Part shown: positions 48,560 through 58,474 of the stretch, piece by piece
Position numbering within the stretch: the first letter of the stretch is position 1
Layout: each line of letters starts with the position of its first letter
Assembly: GCA_043101605.1 (NCBI GenBank)
Contig: JBICIG010000090.1
Coordinates: 14,585-78,584 of the forward strand
Source: JBICIG01 sp043101605
GTDB taxonomy: Bacteria > Planctomycetota > Phycisphaerae > Phycisphaerales > UBA1924
DNA: 64,000 nt
Direction: 5' to 3'
Position numbers and translations under genes: made by a program
The notes under the pieces: model-generated
Database searches by the model: none
The model's input: only the letters and a program-made list of their open reading frames with translations
Told to the model about the DNA's origin: nothing

Positions 48560-49603
48560 TCACGCGCGCCGTCGGCGGCCGAACCCGCCGAGCAGCCCCT
48601 CGAGCAGCAGCAGCGCGATCGCCCCGCCCAGGAAATACTGGTACTTCTCTTCGTATTCGGTCACTTCCTCGGCTTCCACCGCCGACCCCGACGCGCGGGC
48701 GATCAGGCTCTCGTACACCTCGTCGAGGTCGATGTTCCCCGTGCCGACATGCAGGTAGACGCCCTTCTCCGAGGCGAGGGCGATGTCGCGCAGCGCGTCC
48801 CGGTCGAGCCGCGAACGCACGACGCGTCCGTTGTACCGCAGGTCTTCCTCGTCGCCCGCGTCGTCGCGAACGGGGATGGTCGCGCCCTCGGTCTCGCTCC
48901 CGATGCCCAGCGCGATGATGCGGACGCCCTCGCGCCGGGCGTGGGCGGCGGCTTCGAGGGGCAGGCTTCCCTGGTCCTCGCCGTCGGTGATCAGCACGAT
49001 GTCGCGGAAGCGCCCCTCGGTGGCGTCGAAGACCTCGTTGAGCGCCTTGCGGACCGCGTCGCCGATCATCGTGCCGCCGCGCGCCACCGCATCGGTGTCG
49101 AGCCGTTCGAGCGCCTGGGCGAAGAAGCCGTAGTCCAGCGTGAGCGGGCACTTGACGACCGAGCCCCCGGCGAAGGCGATCAGCGCGACGCGGTCGCCGT
49201 CGGCCGCCTGAATCGCGTCGCGGATCCAGGTCTTGGCACGCTCGAGCCGGTTGGGGCTCAGGTCGGTCGCGAGCATGGAACGCGAAACATCGACGATGAA
49301 GACGACATCGCGCCCGGAGCGCTCGACCGTGCGCGTCTCGGCGTCCCACTGCGGGCGTGCCAGCGCGATCGACAGCAACGCCACCGCCCCGCCCAGCAGC
49401 ACCGCATTGGAAAAGTACCGCCAGGTTCGCGGAGGATCGGCCAGCCCCGGCATGAGGTCGCGACCGACGAGCCGGCGGATCGCGCGACGGCGCATCCATC
49501 CGGCCAGCAGCACCAGCGCCGCGACCGCGGGCGCCAGCCAGATCGCCGCGAGCCACTCGGGCTCGAGGAACCTCCCCCGCGTGAGCCAGTCGAGCGTGGG
49601 CAT
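48560..49603 (-). CDS. batB: vWA-domain membrane protein (BatB/BatA type)
   Basis: The 347-aa protein has two N-terminal membrane helices (about 18-38 and 65-83), a von Willebrand A domain with the MIDAS motif DVSRSM, GGTMIGDAV and ITDGED, and a C-terminal membrane helix followed by GRRRRA. The domain therefore faces the periplasm, as in BatA/BatB. These proteins are thought to bind partners handled by MoxR ATPase. The start codon overlaps the upstream stop by one base (TGATG). Confidence 0.88.
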   Translation of the reverse strand: MPTLDWLTRGRFLEPEWLAAIWLAPAVAALVLLAGWMRRRAIRRLVGRDLMPGLADPPRTWRYFSNAVLLGGAVALLSIALARPQWDAETRTVERSGRDVVFIVDVSRSMLATDLSPNRLERAKTWIRDAIQAADGDRVALIAFAGGSVVKCPLTLDYGFFAQALERLDTDAVARGGTMIGDAVRKALNEVFDATEGRFRDIVLITDGEDQGSLPLEAAAHARREGVRIIALGIGSETEGATIPVRDDAGDEEDLRYNGRVVRSRLDRDALRDIALASEKGVYLHVGTGNIDLDEVYESLIARASGSAVEAEEVTEYEEKYQYFLGGAIALLLLEGLLGGFGRRRRA

Positions 49604-50673
49604 CAGGGGAGCCTCCGCAGAATCGTCGAGCCCAGGAGCAGTTCGAGCAGCAGCAGCCCCGCGCCCGCGACGGCCCAGCCCTCGAACTCCTCCTCGCGCT
49701 CCTGCAGCTCGTAAGTCGAGATCTCGCTCTTCTCGAGCTCGTCGAGCTGCTTGTAGATCGTCGTCAGCGCGTCGGCGTTGCGCGCGTTCCAGTAGCGCCC
49801 GCCAGTCTTGTTCGCGACCGACTTGAGCGTGTCCTCGTCCACCCAGTCGCGGATGGGGATGCGCGAGCCCTCGCGCGGGCCCGGGATGTAAGTGATCCCG
49901 CCCGACCCGCCGATGCCGATCGTGTAGACCTTGATCCCGCGCTCGGCGGCCATGTCCGCCGCTTCGTCGGGCATGATCCGCCCGCGGTTGTTCTCTCCGT
50001 CGGTCAGCAGGACGACGACCTTGCTCTTGATGGTGAACTCCGGCGGGCCGTCGCCTTTGGCGTTGATGCGCTCGATGTCCTCCTCGGCCTTGGACAGCCG
50101 CGCCACCGCCAGCGCCAGCGCATCCCCGATCGCCGTGCCCCCCTCGGGCTCGCGCGGCGGGGCGGGGTCGGTGTTCATCGCCAGCGTTACCAGCGGGTCG
50201 TGCGAGCGCACCAGCGGGCAGATGGTGTCGGCAAACCCGGCGAACGCGACGAGGCCCACCATGTCGCCGCGGCGGCCGTCGAGCGCGTCGGAGCCCTCGA
50301 CGAAGTCGCGGAAGACGCGCTTGACGACCTCCAGCCGCGTGAGCCGCTCGCCCGAATAGTCCATCGGCGCGGTCATCGACGCGGACCGGTCGATGACCAT
50401 CATGATCGCGATGCCCTCGGTGCTGTTGCGCGTCTGCCCGAGCAGCCGCGGCGGGCGCGCCAGCGCGATGATCCGGAAGATCAGCGCCGCGACCCGCAGC
50501 GCCCCCGGGAGCCACCCGAGCCACACACGCCAGCTCGAACGCAGCTCCGCGACCTCGCCGATGCTGCTGAACGCCACCGCGCCGCGGCGCCAGCGCCATA
50601 GCCACGCCGCCGCGACCACCGGCAGCGCCGCCAGCAGCACGAGCCACTCGGGTTGGCTGACCGATGGGATCAT
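49603..50673 (-). CDS. batA: vWA-domain membrane protein (BatA type)
   Basis: The 356-aa protein is a paralog of its downstream neighbour: two N-terminal helices, a vWA domain with MIDAS DRSASM, GGTAIGDAL and LTDGENNRG, then a terminal membrane helix (VAGAGLLLLELLLGS). Two consecutive vWA genes are the standard BatA-BatB pair. The ATG at 50673 overlaps the upstream stop by 4 bp. Confidence 0.88.
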   Translation of the reverse strand: MIPSVSQPEWLVLLAALPVVAAAWLWRWRRGAVAFSSIGEVAELRSSWRVWLGWLPGALRVAALIFRIIALARPPRLLGQTRNSTEGIAIMMVIDRSASMTAPMDYSGERLTRLEVVKRVFRDFVEGSDALDGRRGDMVGLVAFAGFADTICPLVRSHDPLVTLAMNTDPAPPREPEGGTAIGDALALAVARLSKAEEDIERINAKGDGPPEFTIKSKVVVLLTDGENNRGRIMPDEAADMAAERGIKVYTIGIGGSGGITYIPGPREGSRIPIRDWVDEDTLKSVANKTGGRYWNARNADALTTIYKQLDELEKSEISTYELQEREEEFEGWAVAGAGLLLLELLLGSTILRRLP

Positions 50674-51689
50674 GCGTTCTCCACCACGACCATGTCCGAG
50701 GCGGCCCGCATCCGCCGAAGTATGTGCTCGAGCCGATCGAGCATCGCCAGCGTTGCCGAGCGGTCGATCGCCACCCCGCCGTAGCGCACATCGTCCAGGT
50801 CGGTCAGCAGCGAGTCGAGCGCTGCGCGGTCGTCGCCGGTCAGCCCGAACCAGTGCTTCGAGCGGGCCGAGAGTTCCCCCGCGCTCAGCGAGGGCGCATC
50901 CGGGCAGAGCCGCTCCGAGGCGCAGCGGACGAGTTCCCGCTCGGCGCCGTCCCACGCGGCGATGAGGTTCGACGGATCCGAGATCGCCGCGTCGCGCAGG
51001 CGGTTGATCCGCGTCGCGACGCCGTCGAACACGGTGCGTCGGCTCGCGCGCCGATCGAACCACCAGATCACGCCGACGAACGCGAGCACGCCGACCGCCC
51101 CGCCGCCGATCCACAGCACGACGCCCGTCCAGTCAAACGGCTCGCGCTCGGGCAGATCCGTAATCTCGTACATCTCGCCGAGATCCCGGTCGCCCTCGCC
51201 CGCGAGCACGCTGGTGACCATCAGCGTCATCGGCTCGGTGACGAGCGTCCGGCGGGTTCCCCCTTCGTCGCGGTACGCAACCTCGATCGGCGGGATGGTG
51301 TAGCTCCCGGCGAGGAAGGGCTCGAGCACGAAATCCCGCCGCGTGCGCACGCGGCCGTCGTCGCCGAGCCTCGGCCCGGTCGATCGGATCGAGAGCACGG
51401 TGAACCCGCCGAACTCACTGTTCTCCGCGGCGGGGCCGCCCGGCTCATCGATGACCGCCCCCGAGCCGACTTCCGTCTCGATCGACAGCGTGACTTCCTC
51501 GTGCGTCGCGATCTCGGCGGCGTCGAGCCGGGCGCGCACCCGCACCGGTCCCTGCTCGGCCTCGACCGATACCGGCAGGGCCACGGGCGCGGGCGCCGGC
51601 GCTTCGGAGCCGCACGCGCCGAGGATCAGGGGCCCGCACGCGAGCATCGCGCCCGCGCCGAGGCGCGAGATGGCTTTCCCACGCCTCAT
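50670..51689 (-). CDS. Lipoprotein with beta domain and internal membrane helix (Bat operon)
   Basis: The 339-aa protein starts with a lipoprotein signal (lipobox LGAC at about residue 26). It continues with a BatD-like beta region (VRARLDAAEIATHEEVTLSIE ... FVLEPFLAGSYTIPPIEVAY), has a second membrane helix (about 193-212), then a cytoplasmic helical domain (about 220-335). Having both a lipid anchor and an internal helix is unusual. Equivalent positions in MoxR operons hold DUF4381-type or BatD-like accessory proteins. It overlaps neighbours by 4 bp at both ends. Confidence 0.7.
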   Translation of the reverse strand: MRRGKAISRLGAGAMLACGPLILGACGSEAPAPAPVALPVSVEAEQGPVRVRARLDAAEIATHEEVTLSIETEVGSGAVIDEPGGPAAENSEFGGFTVLSIRSTGPRLGDDGRVRTRRDFVLEPFLAGSYTIPPIEVAYRDEGGTRRTLVTEPMTLMVTSVLAGEGDRDLGEMYEITDLPEREPFDWTGVVLWIGGGAVGVLAFVGVIWWFDRRASRRTVFDGVATRINRLRDAAISDPSNLIAAWDGAERELVRCASERLCPDAPSLSAGELSARSKHWFGLTGDDRAALDSLLTDLDDVRYGGVAIDRSATLAMLDRLEHILRRMRAASDMVVVENA

Positions 51690-52573
51690 GCCGCGCGCCC
51701 CCGGCGATTGAAGAGGCTGACCAGATCGCGGAGGAACGGTCGGTCGGTCGCGCACTCGACGCGGTCGACGCCGCAGCGCGCCAGGGCGCGGTCGGCCTCG
51801 GCCCGTCGCTTCTCGAACTCCCTCCGATGCCGGCGCGACGCCCGGCGCGTCAGATCGACCAGCCGCGTGCGCCCGGTCTCGGGGTCGCGCAGCCGCACCA
51901 GCCCGATCGCGGGCAGGTCCGCCTCCTTGGGGTCGACCAGGCGTACGGCGATGGTGTCGTGCTGGCGGTTGAGCCGCTTGAGCGCCCGCTCGCCCGAGGC
52001 GCGGGCTTCGTCGGGCATCAAGAAGTCCGACAGCACGAAGACGATCGACCGCCGACGCAGCACATGCCCGAGCATGTTCAGCGCCCCGCCCATGTCCGTT
52101 CCCGTGGTGCGCGGCGAGAAGTCGATCATCTCGCGCATAATCCGGAGCAGATGGTTCTTGCCCGTGCGAGGCGGGATGAACAGCTCGGGCTCCTCGGCAA
52201 AGAGCATCAGCCCGACCCGGTCGCGGTTGCGGGCCGCGGCCGTCCCGAGCGTCGCGGCGACCTCCACCCCGAGCCGGCGCTTCGACTGCGCCCCGGAACC
52301 GAAGCTCTCCGACGCGCTGACATCGACCACCAGCATCACCGTGAGCTGCCGCTCCTCGACGAACCGCTTGACGAACGGGACGCCCGTGCGGGCGGTCACA
52401 TTCCAGTCGATCGAGCGGACATCGTCGCCCGGCTCGTACTCGCGGACATCGTCGAACTCGAGCCCCTGCCCCTTGAACGCCGAGCGATAGTTCCCCGCGA
52501 ACAGGTCGTTGACCCGGCGGTTGGTGCGGAACTGCAGCCGCTTGACTTCACGCATGAGCTCGTCGGTGAGCAT
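51686..52573 (-). CDS. DUF58 vWA-like protein (MoxR partner)
   Basis: The 295-aa cytoplasmic protein has the DUF58 signature: EFDDVREYEPGDDVRSIDWN and RQLTVMLVVDVSASESFGS, a degenerate vWA domain. DUF58 proteins are the regular partners of MoxR AAA+ ATPases. It lies 20 bp downstream of moxR and overlaps the lipoprotein gene by 4 bp. Confidence 0.9.
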   Translation of the reverse strand: MLTDELMREVKRLQFRTNRRVNDLFAGNYRSAFKGQGLEFDDVREYEPGDDVRSIDWNVTARTGVPFVKRFVEERQLTVMLVVDVSASESFGSGAQSKRRLGVEVAATLGTAAARNRDRVGLMLFAEEPELFIPPRTGKNHLLRIMREMIDFSPRTTGTDMGGALNMLGHVLRRRSIVFVLSDFLMPDEARASGERALKRLNRQHDTIAVRLVDPKEADLPAIGLVRLRDPETGRTRLVDLTRRASRRHRREFEKRRAEADRALARCGVDRVECATDRPFLRDLVSLFNRRGRAA

Positions 52574-52593
52574 CGTCTGCCCGTGGTCCTCGC

Positions 52594-53583
52594 TTACGGC
52601 ACCGCGACCCGGTCGAGCACACGCGACACGATCGCGTCGCTGGTGATCCCCTCGGCCAGCGCCTCGTAGCTGACGATCACCCGGTGCCGAAGCACATCCG
52701 GCGCGATCGACTTCACATCCGCCGGCGTCACGAACGCCCGCCCTTCCATGAACGCCACCGCCCGCGACGCGATCGCCAGCGCGATCGAAGCGCGGGGCGA
52801 GGCGCCGAACTCGATCAGGTGCGACAGGTCCAGCCCCGCACGCTCCGGGTCGCGCGTCGCGTGCACCAGGTCCACGATGTAGTCCCGGATCCGCGGATCA
52901 AGGTGGATCCGGTCGACGATCTTCCGCGCCTCGAGGATCTCCCCGACCTGCACGACCGGCTCGACCGTCGTCTCGGGGCGCGTCGTCGCCATCCGATCAA
53001 CGATCTCGCGTTCCTCGGCCTGGGTCGGGTACCCCACGCTCAGCTTGAGCATGAACCGGTCGACCTGCGCCTCGGGGAGCTGATAGGTCCCTTCCTGCTC
53101 GATCGGGTTCTGCGTCGCGAGCACCAGGAAGGGCTGCTCGAGCGCGTAGGTCGTGTCCCCGATCGTCACCGAGCGCTCCTGCATCGCCTCGAGCAGGGCG
53201 CTCTGCACCTTCGCCGGGGCGCGGTTGATCTCGTCGGCCAGGACGATGTTGGCGAAAATCGGCCCCTTGCGCGGGGTGAAGGTCGCTTCACTGGGGTTGT
53301 AGATCAGCGTCCCGATCAGGTCCGCGGGGAGCAGGTCGGGGGTGAACTGCAGGCGATTGAAGCTCAGGCGCACCGCCCGGGCCAGCGTCTCCACAGTCAG
53401 CGTCTTGGCCAGGCCCGGCACGCCCTCCAGCAGCACGTGCCCGCCGGTCAGGAGTCCGACGACGAGGCGTTCAATCATGGGGCGTTGGCCGACGATCACC
53501 GAGCCGACCTCATCGATCAGGCGGCGAATGGCGACGCTTCTCTCCGCAACGGCCTGGCTGATCGCATCCACATCAACGGGCAT
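52594..53583 (-). CDS. moxR: MoxR-family AAA+ ATPase (gene spans the composition break)
   Basis: The 329-aa AAA+ chaperone-like ATPase has GHVLLEGVPGLAKT (Walker A, 54-61), ADEINRAPAKVQSALLEAMQE (Walker B region), FLVLATQNPIEQEGTYQLPEAQ (sensor 1) and the C-terminal lid. The protein is full-length and intact. However, the 5' third uses AGA, ATT, GAA, GTT, CAA, ACT and AGT codons and contains one ACGT (CACGTG, Gly-His-Val), all foreign to the rest of the left part. The change occurs at about 53,250-53,436. GGAG 8 nt before ATG 53583 supports this start over the ATG/GTG a few codons upstream. Confidence 0.9.
   Translation of the reverse strand: MPVDVDAISQAVAERSVAIRRLIDEVGSVIVGQRPMIERLVVGLLTGGHVLLEGVPGLAKTLTVETLARAVRLSFNRLQFTPDLLPADLIGTLIYNPSEATFTPRKGPIFANIVLADEINRAPAKVQSALLEAMQERSVTIGDTTYALEQPFLVLATQNPIEQEGTYQLPEAQVDRFMLKLSVGYPTQAEEREIVDRMATTRPETTVEPVVQVGEILEARKIVDRIHLDPRIRDYIVDLVHATRDPERAGLDLSHLIEFGASPRASIALAIASRAVAFMEGRAFVTPADVKSIAPDVLRHRVIVSYEALAEGITSDAIVSRVLDRVAVP
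53250..53436. other. Composition breakpoint inside moxR
   Basis: Left of this interval there is no ACGT, and codon use is strongly GC-ending. Right of it ACGT appears (first at 53,437), followed by at least 21 more to 64,000, and A/T-ending codons become common. The interval covers the most conserved part of MoxR (Walker A to Walker B), where two unrelated genomes would be most alike at the DNA level. This fits an assembly join or recombination by homology. Confidence 0.7.
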
Positions 53584-53743
53584 GGGCATCACTCCATCTC
53601 AAGGGAATTCCCCAGGTTACAGGATGCCGACGGGCCGGCTTTCCGTCGCAAAAGTGGGACCGACTTCGTCACCCTGCCTGAGAGGAGGCATTGTACCGCT
53701 CTGCCCCCGGGCCCTTCCAGAGCGTGGGCGGACTCGCCGTGGT

Positions 53744-54558
53744 TCAGTTGGGAGCGAGGTTGCGGCGGGTGAAGAGGAGCAGGCCTGCCGCCCAGAAGAG
53801 GAGGCCGATCGTGCTGAGGATGGCGATGTCGCCGACCGGCCAAGCGCCGTCGCGGACGATGGCGAGCGGCCGGTAGTAATGCAGGGCCCCCAGGAAGGAG
53901 AGCGATTCCGCCATCTTCCAGAAGGGAGCGAGGTAATTCAGCAGGAACCAGGCCTCGACGACGGCGAAGACGCCGCCGATCGCCGCCAGTCGCCGCCGCG
54001 AAACGCTGCTGATCAGGCAGGCGATGCCGCCCACCGCCAGGAGCAGGGCCAGGAGGTTCGCCACAACCGCCGGCAGCACATCCAGCACCGCCCCGGCATC
54101 GGGGAGGTAGGCCAGCAGCCCCAGCACGTGCGCCACCGTGCAGAAGCCGAGCAGCAGCAGGAGCGAGGCCAGGCCCACAGCGGTTTCTCCAAGGACCAGG
54201 CTCAACCGCGAGACGGGCTGCCCGAGGAGCAGGTGGATCGTGCCGCGATCGATCTCGCCGGCGGGGAACCGCGTGCAGTAGGCCATCAGGTAGCCGCAGA
54301 GGACGAAGAGGCCCAGGGGATGCACCCAGCAGAACGCCGCCGCGGCGTCACGGGTGATCCCCTCGCCGAAGTCCTGCCCGAGCATCGCCTGCATGATCGT
54401 CTGGAAGAAGCGGTTGACCATGAGCGTGCCCACGAGGTCGTCGTAGAAGCTCGACATGACATAGGCCAGCATCGAGTGGAAGGCGAACAGCCCCGCTGCA
54501 AAGAGCAGCGTCATCAGCCAGGTTTCGCGAATCGCTTTGAGAAGAACGCCGCGCTGCA

Positions 54559-54559
<1 letters not shown>
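53744..54559 (-). CDS. ABC-2 type transporter permease
   Basis: The 271-aa membrane protein has about six helices. A periplasmic or cytoplasmic loop (about 50-85) follows helix 1, and RFPAGEIDRGTIHLLLGQPVSR is the coupling segment typical of ABC-2 permeases. It is translated with the ATPase upstream: TGATG, 1-nt overlap. Natural product, lipid or antibiotic export are possible; substrate unknown. It lies 160 bp from the moxR start. Confidence 0.85.
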
Positions 54560-55449
<890 letters not shown>

Positions 55450-55779
55450 GCCGGCGCCTTTCTAGCAGAATCCTACTCGCGCTTCGCGCGGGCGGGCATG
55501 TCCGAAGGGACGGGCAGTGGGACAGGAAAGGGCGACTCCTCTGTTTGGCCCCGAAGCGAAGCGGAGGGGATCGGGGGAGGGAGAAGGACCAATGAGGAAT
55601 GACGAGCGCCCGAGGACCTGGGCCTTGCGTGTATGGGAGGCTCCTACGCGTCGCTGCGGCGCGGGGTTCATCTCAGTTCACACAAACCCGAAGAGCGCCG
55701 CGGGGACTGAAGTCCCCGCGCCCCACTCCCCAATTCCCAAGTTCCCCAATTCCCTCTCTCTCCCCGCTACACTCCCCCC
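55450..55779. other. Intergenic region, 330 bp
   Basis: This divergent spacer lies between the ABC transporter and the HAD gene. It contains a perfect hairpin at 55699-55720. The rest is mixed low-complexity sequence (GGGGGAGGGAG near 55580) without a recognisable gene. Confidence 0.4.
55699..55720. repeat. Perfect hairpin GGGGACT-GA-AGTCCCC
   Basis: CGCGGGGACT and AGTCCCCGCG pair over 10 bp around a GA dinucleotide. It is an isolated palindrome upstream of the HAD gene, possibly a REP-like element or transcription-linked hairpin. It is unrelated to the hairpin family of the left part. Confidence 0.6.
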
Positions 55780-56460
55780 ATGCACTCCCACACCGGCGCA
55801 GTCATCTTCGATGTCGACGGCGTGCTCGTCGACTCCTACGAGGCGCACTTTCAGTCCTGGCTCACCCTCGCCGAGGAGGCGGGTTTCAGCTTCACGCGCG
55901 AGCAGTTCGCCGCCACCTTCGGTCGCACCAGCCGCGACATCATTCAACACTTCTGGGGCGAGGTGGCGGAAGCGCGGGTCGGGCCCATGGACGACCGCAA
56001 GGAAGCGCTCTTCCGCGACATCGTGCGCGGGGACTTCCCCGCCATGCCCGGCGCCGATGCGCTCATCGCCGCTTTGCACGATGCGGGCTTGCAGCTCGCA
56101 GTCGGCTCCTCCGGCCCGCCGGAGAACGTGGCCCTCGTGCTGGAATCGCTCGAGTACGGCTCGCTGATCGACGCCCGCGTCACGGGGATGGACGTCAGTC
56201 AGGGCAAGCCCGATCCGGAGGTGTTCCAGATCGCGGCGAAGCGCCTCGGATGTGAAGTGGGCGAGTGCGTGGTCGTGGAGGACGCCCCCGCGGGGATCGA
56301 AGCCGCCCACCGGGCCGGGATGGCGGCGATCGGCCTGTGCTCGACCGGTCGCACGCGCGACGAGCTGCGCGATGCCGACCTCGTCGTCGAGGAGCTGTGC
56401 GAGATCACGCCGGCGGCCGTACGCGAACTCATCGCCCTGCGCGCGGAGTCCGCCGGTTGA
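55780..56460 (+). CDS. HAD-superfamily phosphatase/phosphomutase (beta-PGM-like)
   Basis: The 226-aa protein is a HAD subfamily IA enzyme: nucleophile DVDGVLVDS (motif I), VGSSGPP (motif II), the Lys of QGKPDPEVFQ (motif III) and VVEDAPAGIEAAHRAGM (motif IV). The cap domain fits beta-phosphoglucomutase or sugar-phosphate phosphatases. The exact substrate is not readable. The stop overlaps the next start by one base (TGATG). Confidence 0.88.
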   Translation: MHSHTGAVIFDVDGVLVDSYEAHFQSWLTLAEEAGFSFTREQFAATFGRTSRDIIQHFWGEVAEARVGPMDDRKEALFRDIVRGDFPAMPGADALIAALHDAGLQLAVGSSGPPENVALVLESLEYGSLIDARVTGMDVSQGKPDPEVFQIAAKRLGCEVGECVVVEDAPAGIEAAHRAGMAAIGLCSTGRTRDELRDADLVVEELCEITPAAVRELIALRAESAG

Positions 56461-57449
56461 TGCACGTGCACCTGGTCAAACCGGCGCCGTCTCCTTTCCC
56501 CGAGCGTTTGCTCGAGTTGCTGGATGAGGGGATCGAGGTCAGCACGGGGCCGGAGACGCACCCGGAGACGCAGGTGCTGGTCGCCGGCGTGCCCACGCGC
56601 GAGCAGTTGCAGGCCAGTTCGCAGCTGCGCGCCTTGGTCATCCCTTGGGCCGGTTTGCCCCGGGTGACGCGGGAGCTCCTGGCCGAGTTCCCCGCCATCG
56701 CCGTCTTCAACCTGCACCACAACGCCCAGCCCACGGCGGAGTGCGCGTTGGCGCTCATGCTCGCCGTCGCCAAGTCGATCGTCCCGGTCGACCGGGCCCT
56801 GCGGCAGGGCGACTGGCGGCCGCGGTACGAACTGGACCGCTCCTTGCTGCTGCAGGGCAAGACGGCCCTGATCCTCGGCTACGGTGCGATCGGCTCGCGG
56901 CTCGCCGCCATGTGCCGGGGCATCGGCATGCAGGTGCTCGCCACCCGCAACGACGCCTTGACCATGCGGGATGCTGCTTCTGCTGAGAGCCTGCCCGAGG
57001 GGGTGACGCTGCACCCGATGGTGGCGCTGTCGGACCTGCTGCCGCGCGCCGATGTGCTGTTTCTGGCCTTGCCGCGCACCGAAGCCACCCAAGGCGTCAT
57101 CGGCCGGACCCAACTGGCGCAGCTGCCCCCGCACGCCATCCTGATCAACATCGGGCGCGGCGGCCTGGTCGAGGAGCGAGCGCTCTTCGAAGCCTTGCGC
57201 GATCGCACGATCGCCGGCGCGGGGATCGACACCTGGTATCAGTATCCGCCCGACGAAGCGGCTCGACCCCGGACGTTGCCCAGCGAACTCCCCTTTCACG
57301 AGCTTGACAATGTGGTGCTGAGTCCCCACCGCGCCGGACACTCCGCCGAGACAAACCTGCTGCGGGCGGAGCACCTGGCCGAACTGCTGAACACGCTTCA
57401 GCGCGGCGAAGAACCGGCGGCGCGAGTTCATCCCGAGCGGGGATACTAG
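56460..57449 (+). CDS. D-2-hydroxyacid dehydrogenase family protein
   Basis: The 329-aa NAD(P)-dependent oxidoreductase has the Rossmann ILGYGAIGSRLA, the substrate-binding Arg in NIGRGGLVEE, the later Asp in AGIDTW and the catalytic His in LSPHRAGH. These are the 2-hydroxyacid dehydrogenase signatures. It is co-translated with the HAD gene (1-nt overlap), which suggests both act in one sugar- or acid-phosphate pathway. Substrate unknown. Confidence 0.88.
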   Translation: MHVHLVKPAPSPFPERLLELLDEGIEVSTGPETHPETQVLVAGVPTREQLQASSQLRALVIPWAGLPRVTRELLAEFPAIAVFNLHHNAQPTAECALALMLAVAKSIVPVDRALRQGDWRPRYELDRSLLLQGKTALILGYGAIGSRLAAMCRGIGMQVLATRNDALTMRDAASAESLPEGVTLHPMVALSDLLPRADVLFLALPRTEATQGVIGRTQLAQLPPHAILINIGRGGLVEERALFEALRDRTIAGAGIDTWYQYPPDEAARPRTLPSELPFHELDNVVLSPHRAGHSAETNLLRAEHLAELLNTLQRGEEPAARVHPERGY

Positions 57450-57461
57450 TGCCCGAGCCGG

Positions 57462-58370
57462 CTAGTCAATATCCGTGACTTCCCAGTCCTCCAAGCGCCT
57501 GGGCCAGTCCTTCTTGAGCAATCGCGAGAGCGAGCGATCTGCGAGCAGCCGGCCTTCGTTCTGACAGACGGCGCAGTAGTTGGTTTCGTTCTCGGCGTAG
57601 ACGATGCGCTGCACCGGGGCGCCGCAGGTCGGGCAGGGTTTGCCGAACTTTCCATGCACCGCCATCTTGGGATGGAAGGCGGTGACCTACTCCGGGAAGG
57701 CGTACTTGGTGCGCTGCGTCTGCTCCCAGAGGCGCTCCGTCCACTCGGCGAGCGTCGCGCGGGCGGCTTCGAAGAGCCCGACCGATTCCTCCCTGGTCAG
57801 CGCCTGCGTGAGTCGCAGGGGGCTGAGTCGGGCGGCATGCAGGATCTCGTCGCTGTAGGCGTTGCCGATGCCGCTGAAGACGCGCGGGTCGGTGAGCCGG
57901 CGCTTGAGCGTGCGGTTCTCCGCCGTGAGTCGTGCGATGAACGCGTCCGAGTCGAGGTCGTCAATCTCCGCGCCGCCGGGGTCGTGGGCCCGCCGGGCCG
58001 CCTCGCCGGCGACGAGGTGCATCGTGGCGCGCTTCATGCTCCCCGCTTCGGTCAGGAAGAGTGTGCCGGCCGGAAACTGGAGGCTCGCCTGCACATTGCC
58101 CGGCGGGGACGCGGCCCCTGCCGGCCGCCAGCGGAGGCGGCCGGCGAGCATCAGGTGCAGCACCAGATGCAGATCGCCCTCGAAGCTGAGGACGAGCCGC
58201 GTGCCCAGCCTGCCGACGGCCCGCAGCACTCGACCCTCCACCGCCTCAACCGGGGGGTTGACGCTGCGCAGCAGGGACACCCCGCGCACCCGAACAGCCG
58301 CCGGTGACTGGCCGGTCAGCAGTCGCCGCAAGGCTCGTTGGTACACGGTGATATCAGGAAGCTCGGGCAT
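57462..58370 (-). pseudogene. Fpg/Nei-family DNA glycosylase interrupted by in-frame TAG
   Basis: Reading the frame from ATG 58370 gives MPELPDITVY, with the catalytic Pro2/Glu3, and the H2TH part (ENRTLKRRLTDPRVFSGIGN). It stops at TAG 57687-57689, after KYAFPE. Past the TAG the same frame runs on as VTAFHPKMAVHGKFGKPCPTCGAP ... YCAVC (split here) to 57462: the expected zinc finger of this family, where relatives have a sense codon at the TAG. A catalytic-region Lys usually seen as GKR is Thr here (GTRLV). Either a decaying gene, amber read-through, or sequence error. Confidence 0.8.
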
Positions 58371-58474
58371 GATGGCAGGCGGATTCGGCGGCCGGCGAGG
58401 GTGCCGGTCGACTCAAGATTCCTCTATAGTGGCTCCTCGCTGGGTTGACTACGACACCTTCCGGGACCGCTGCC

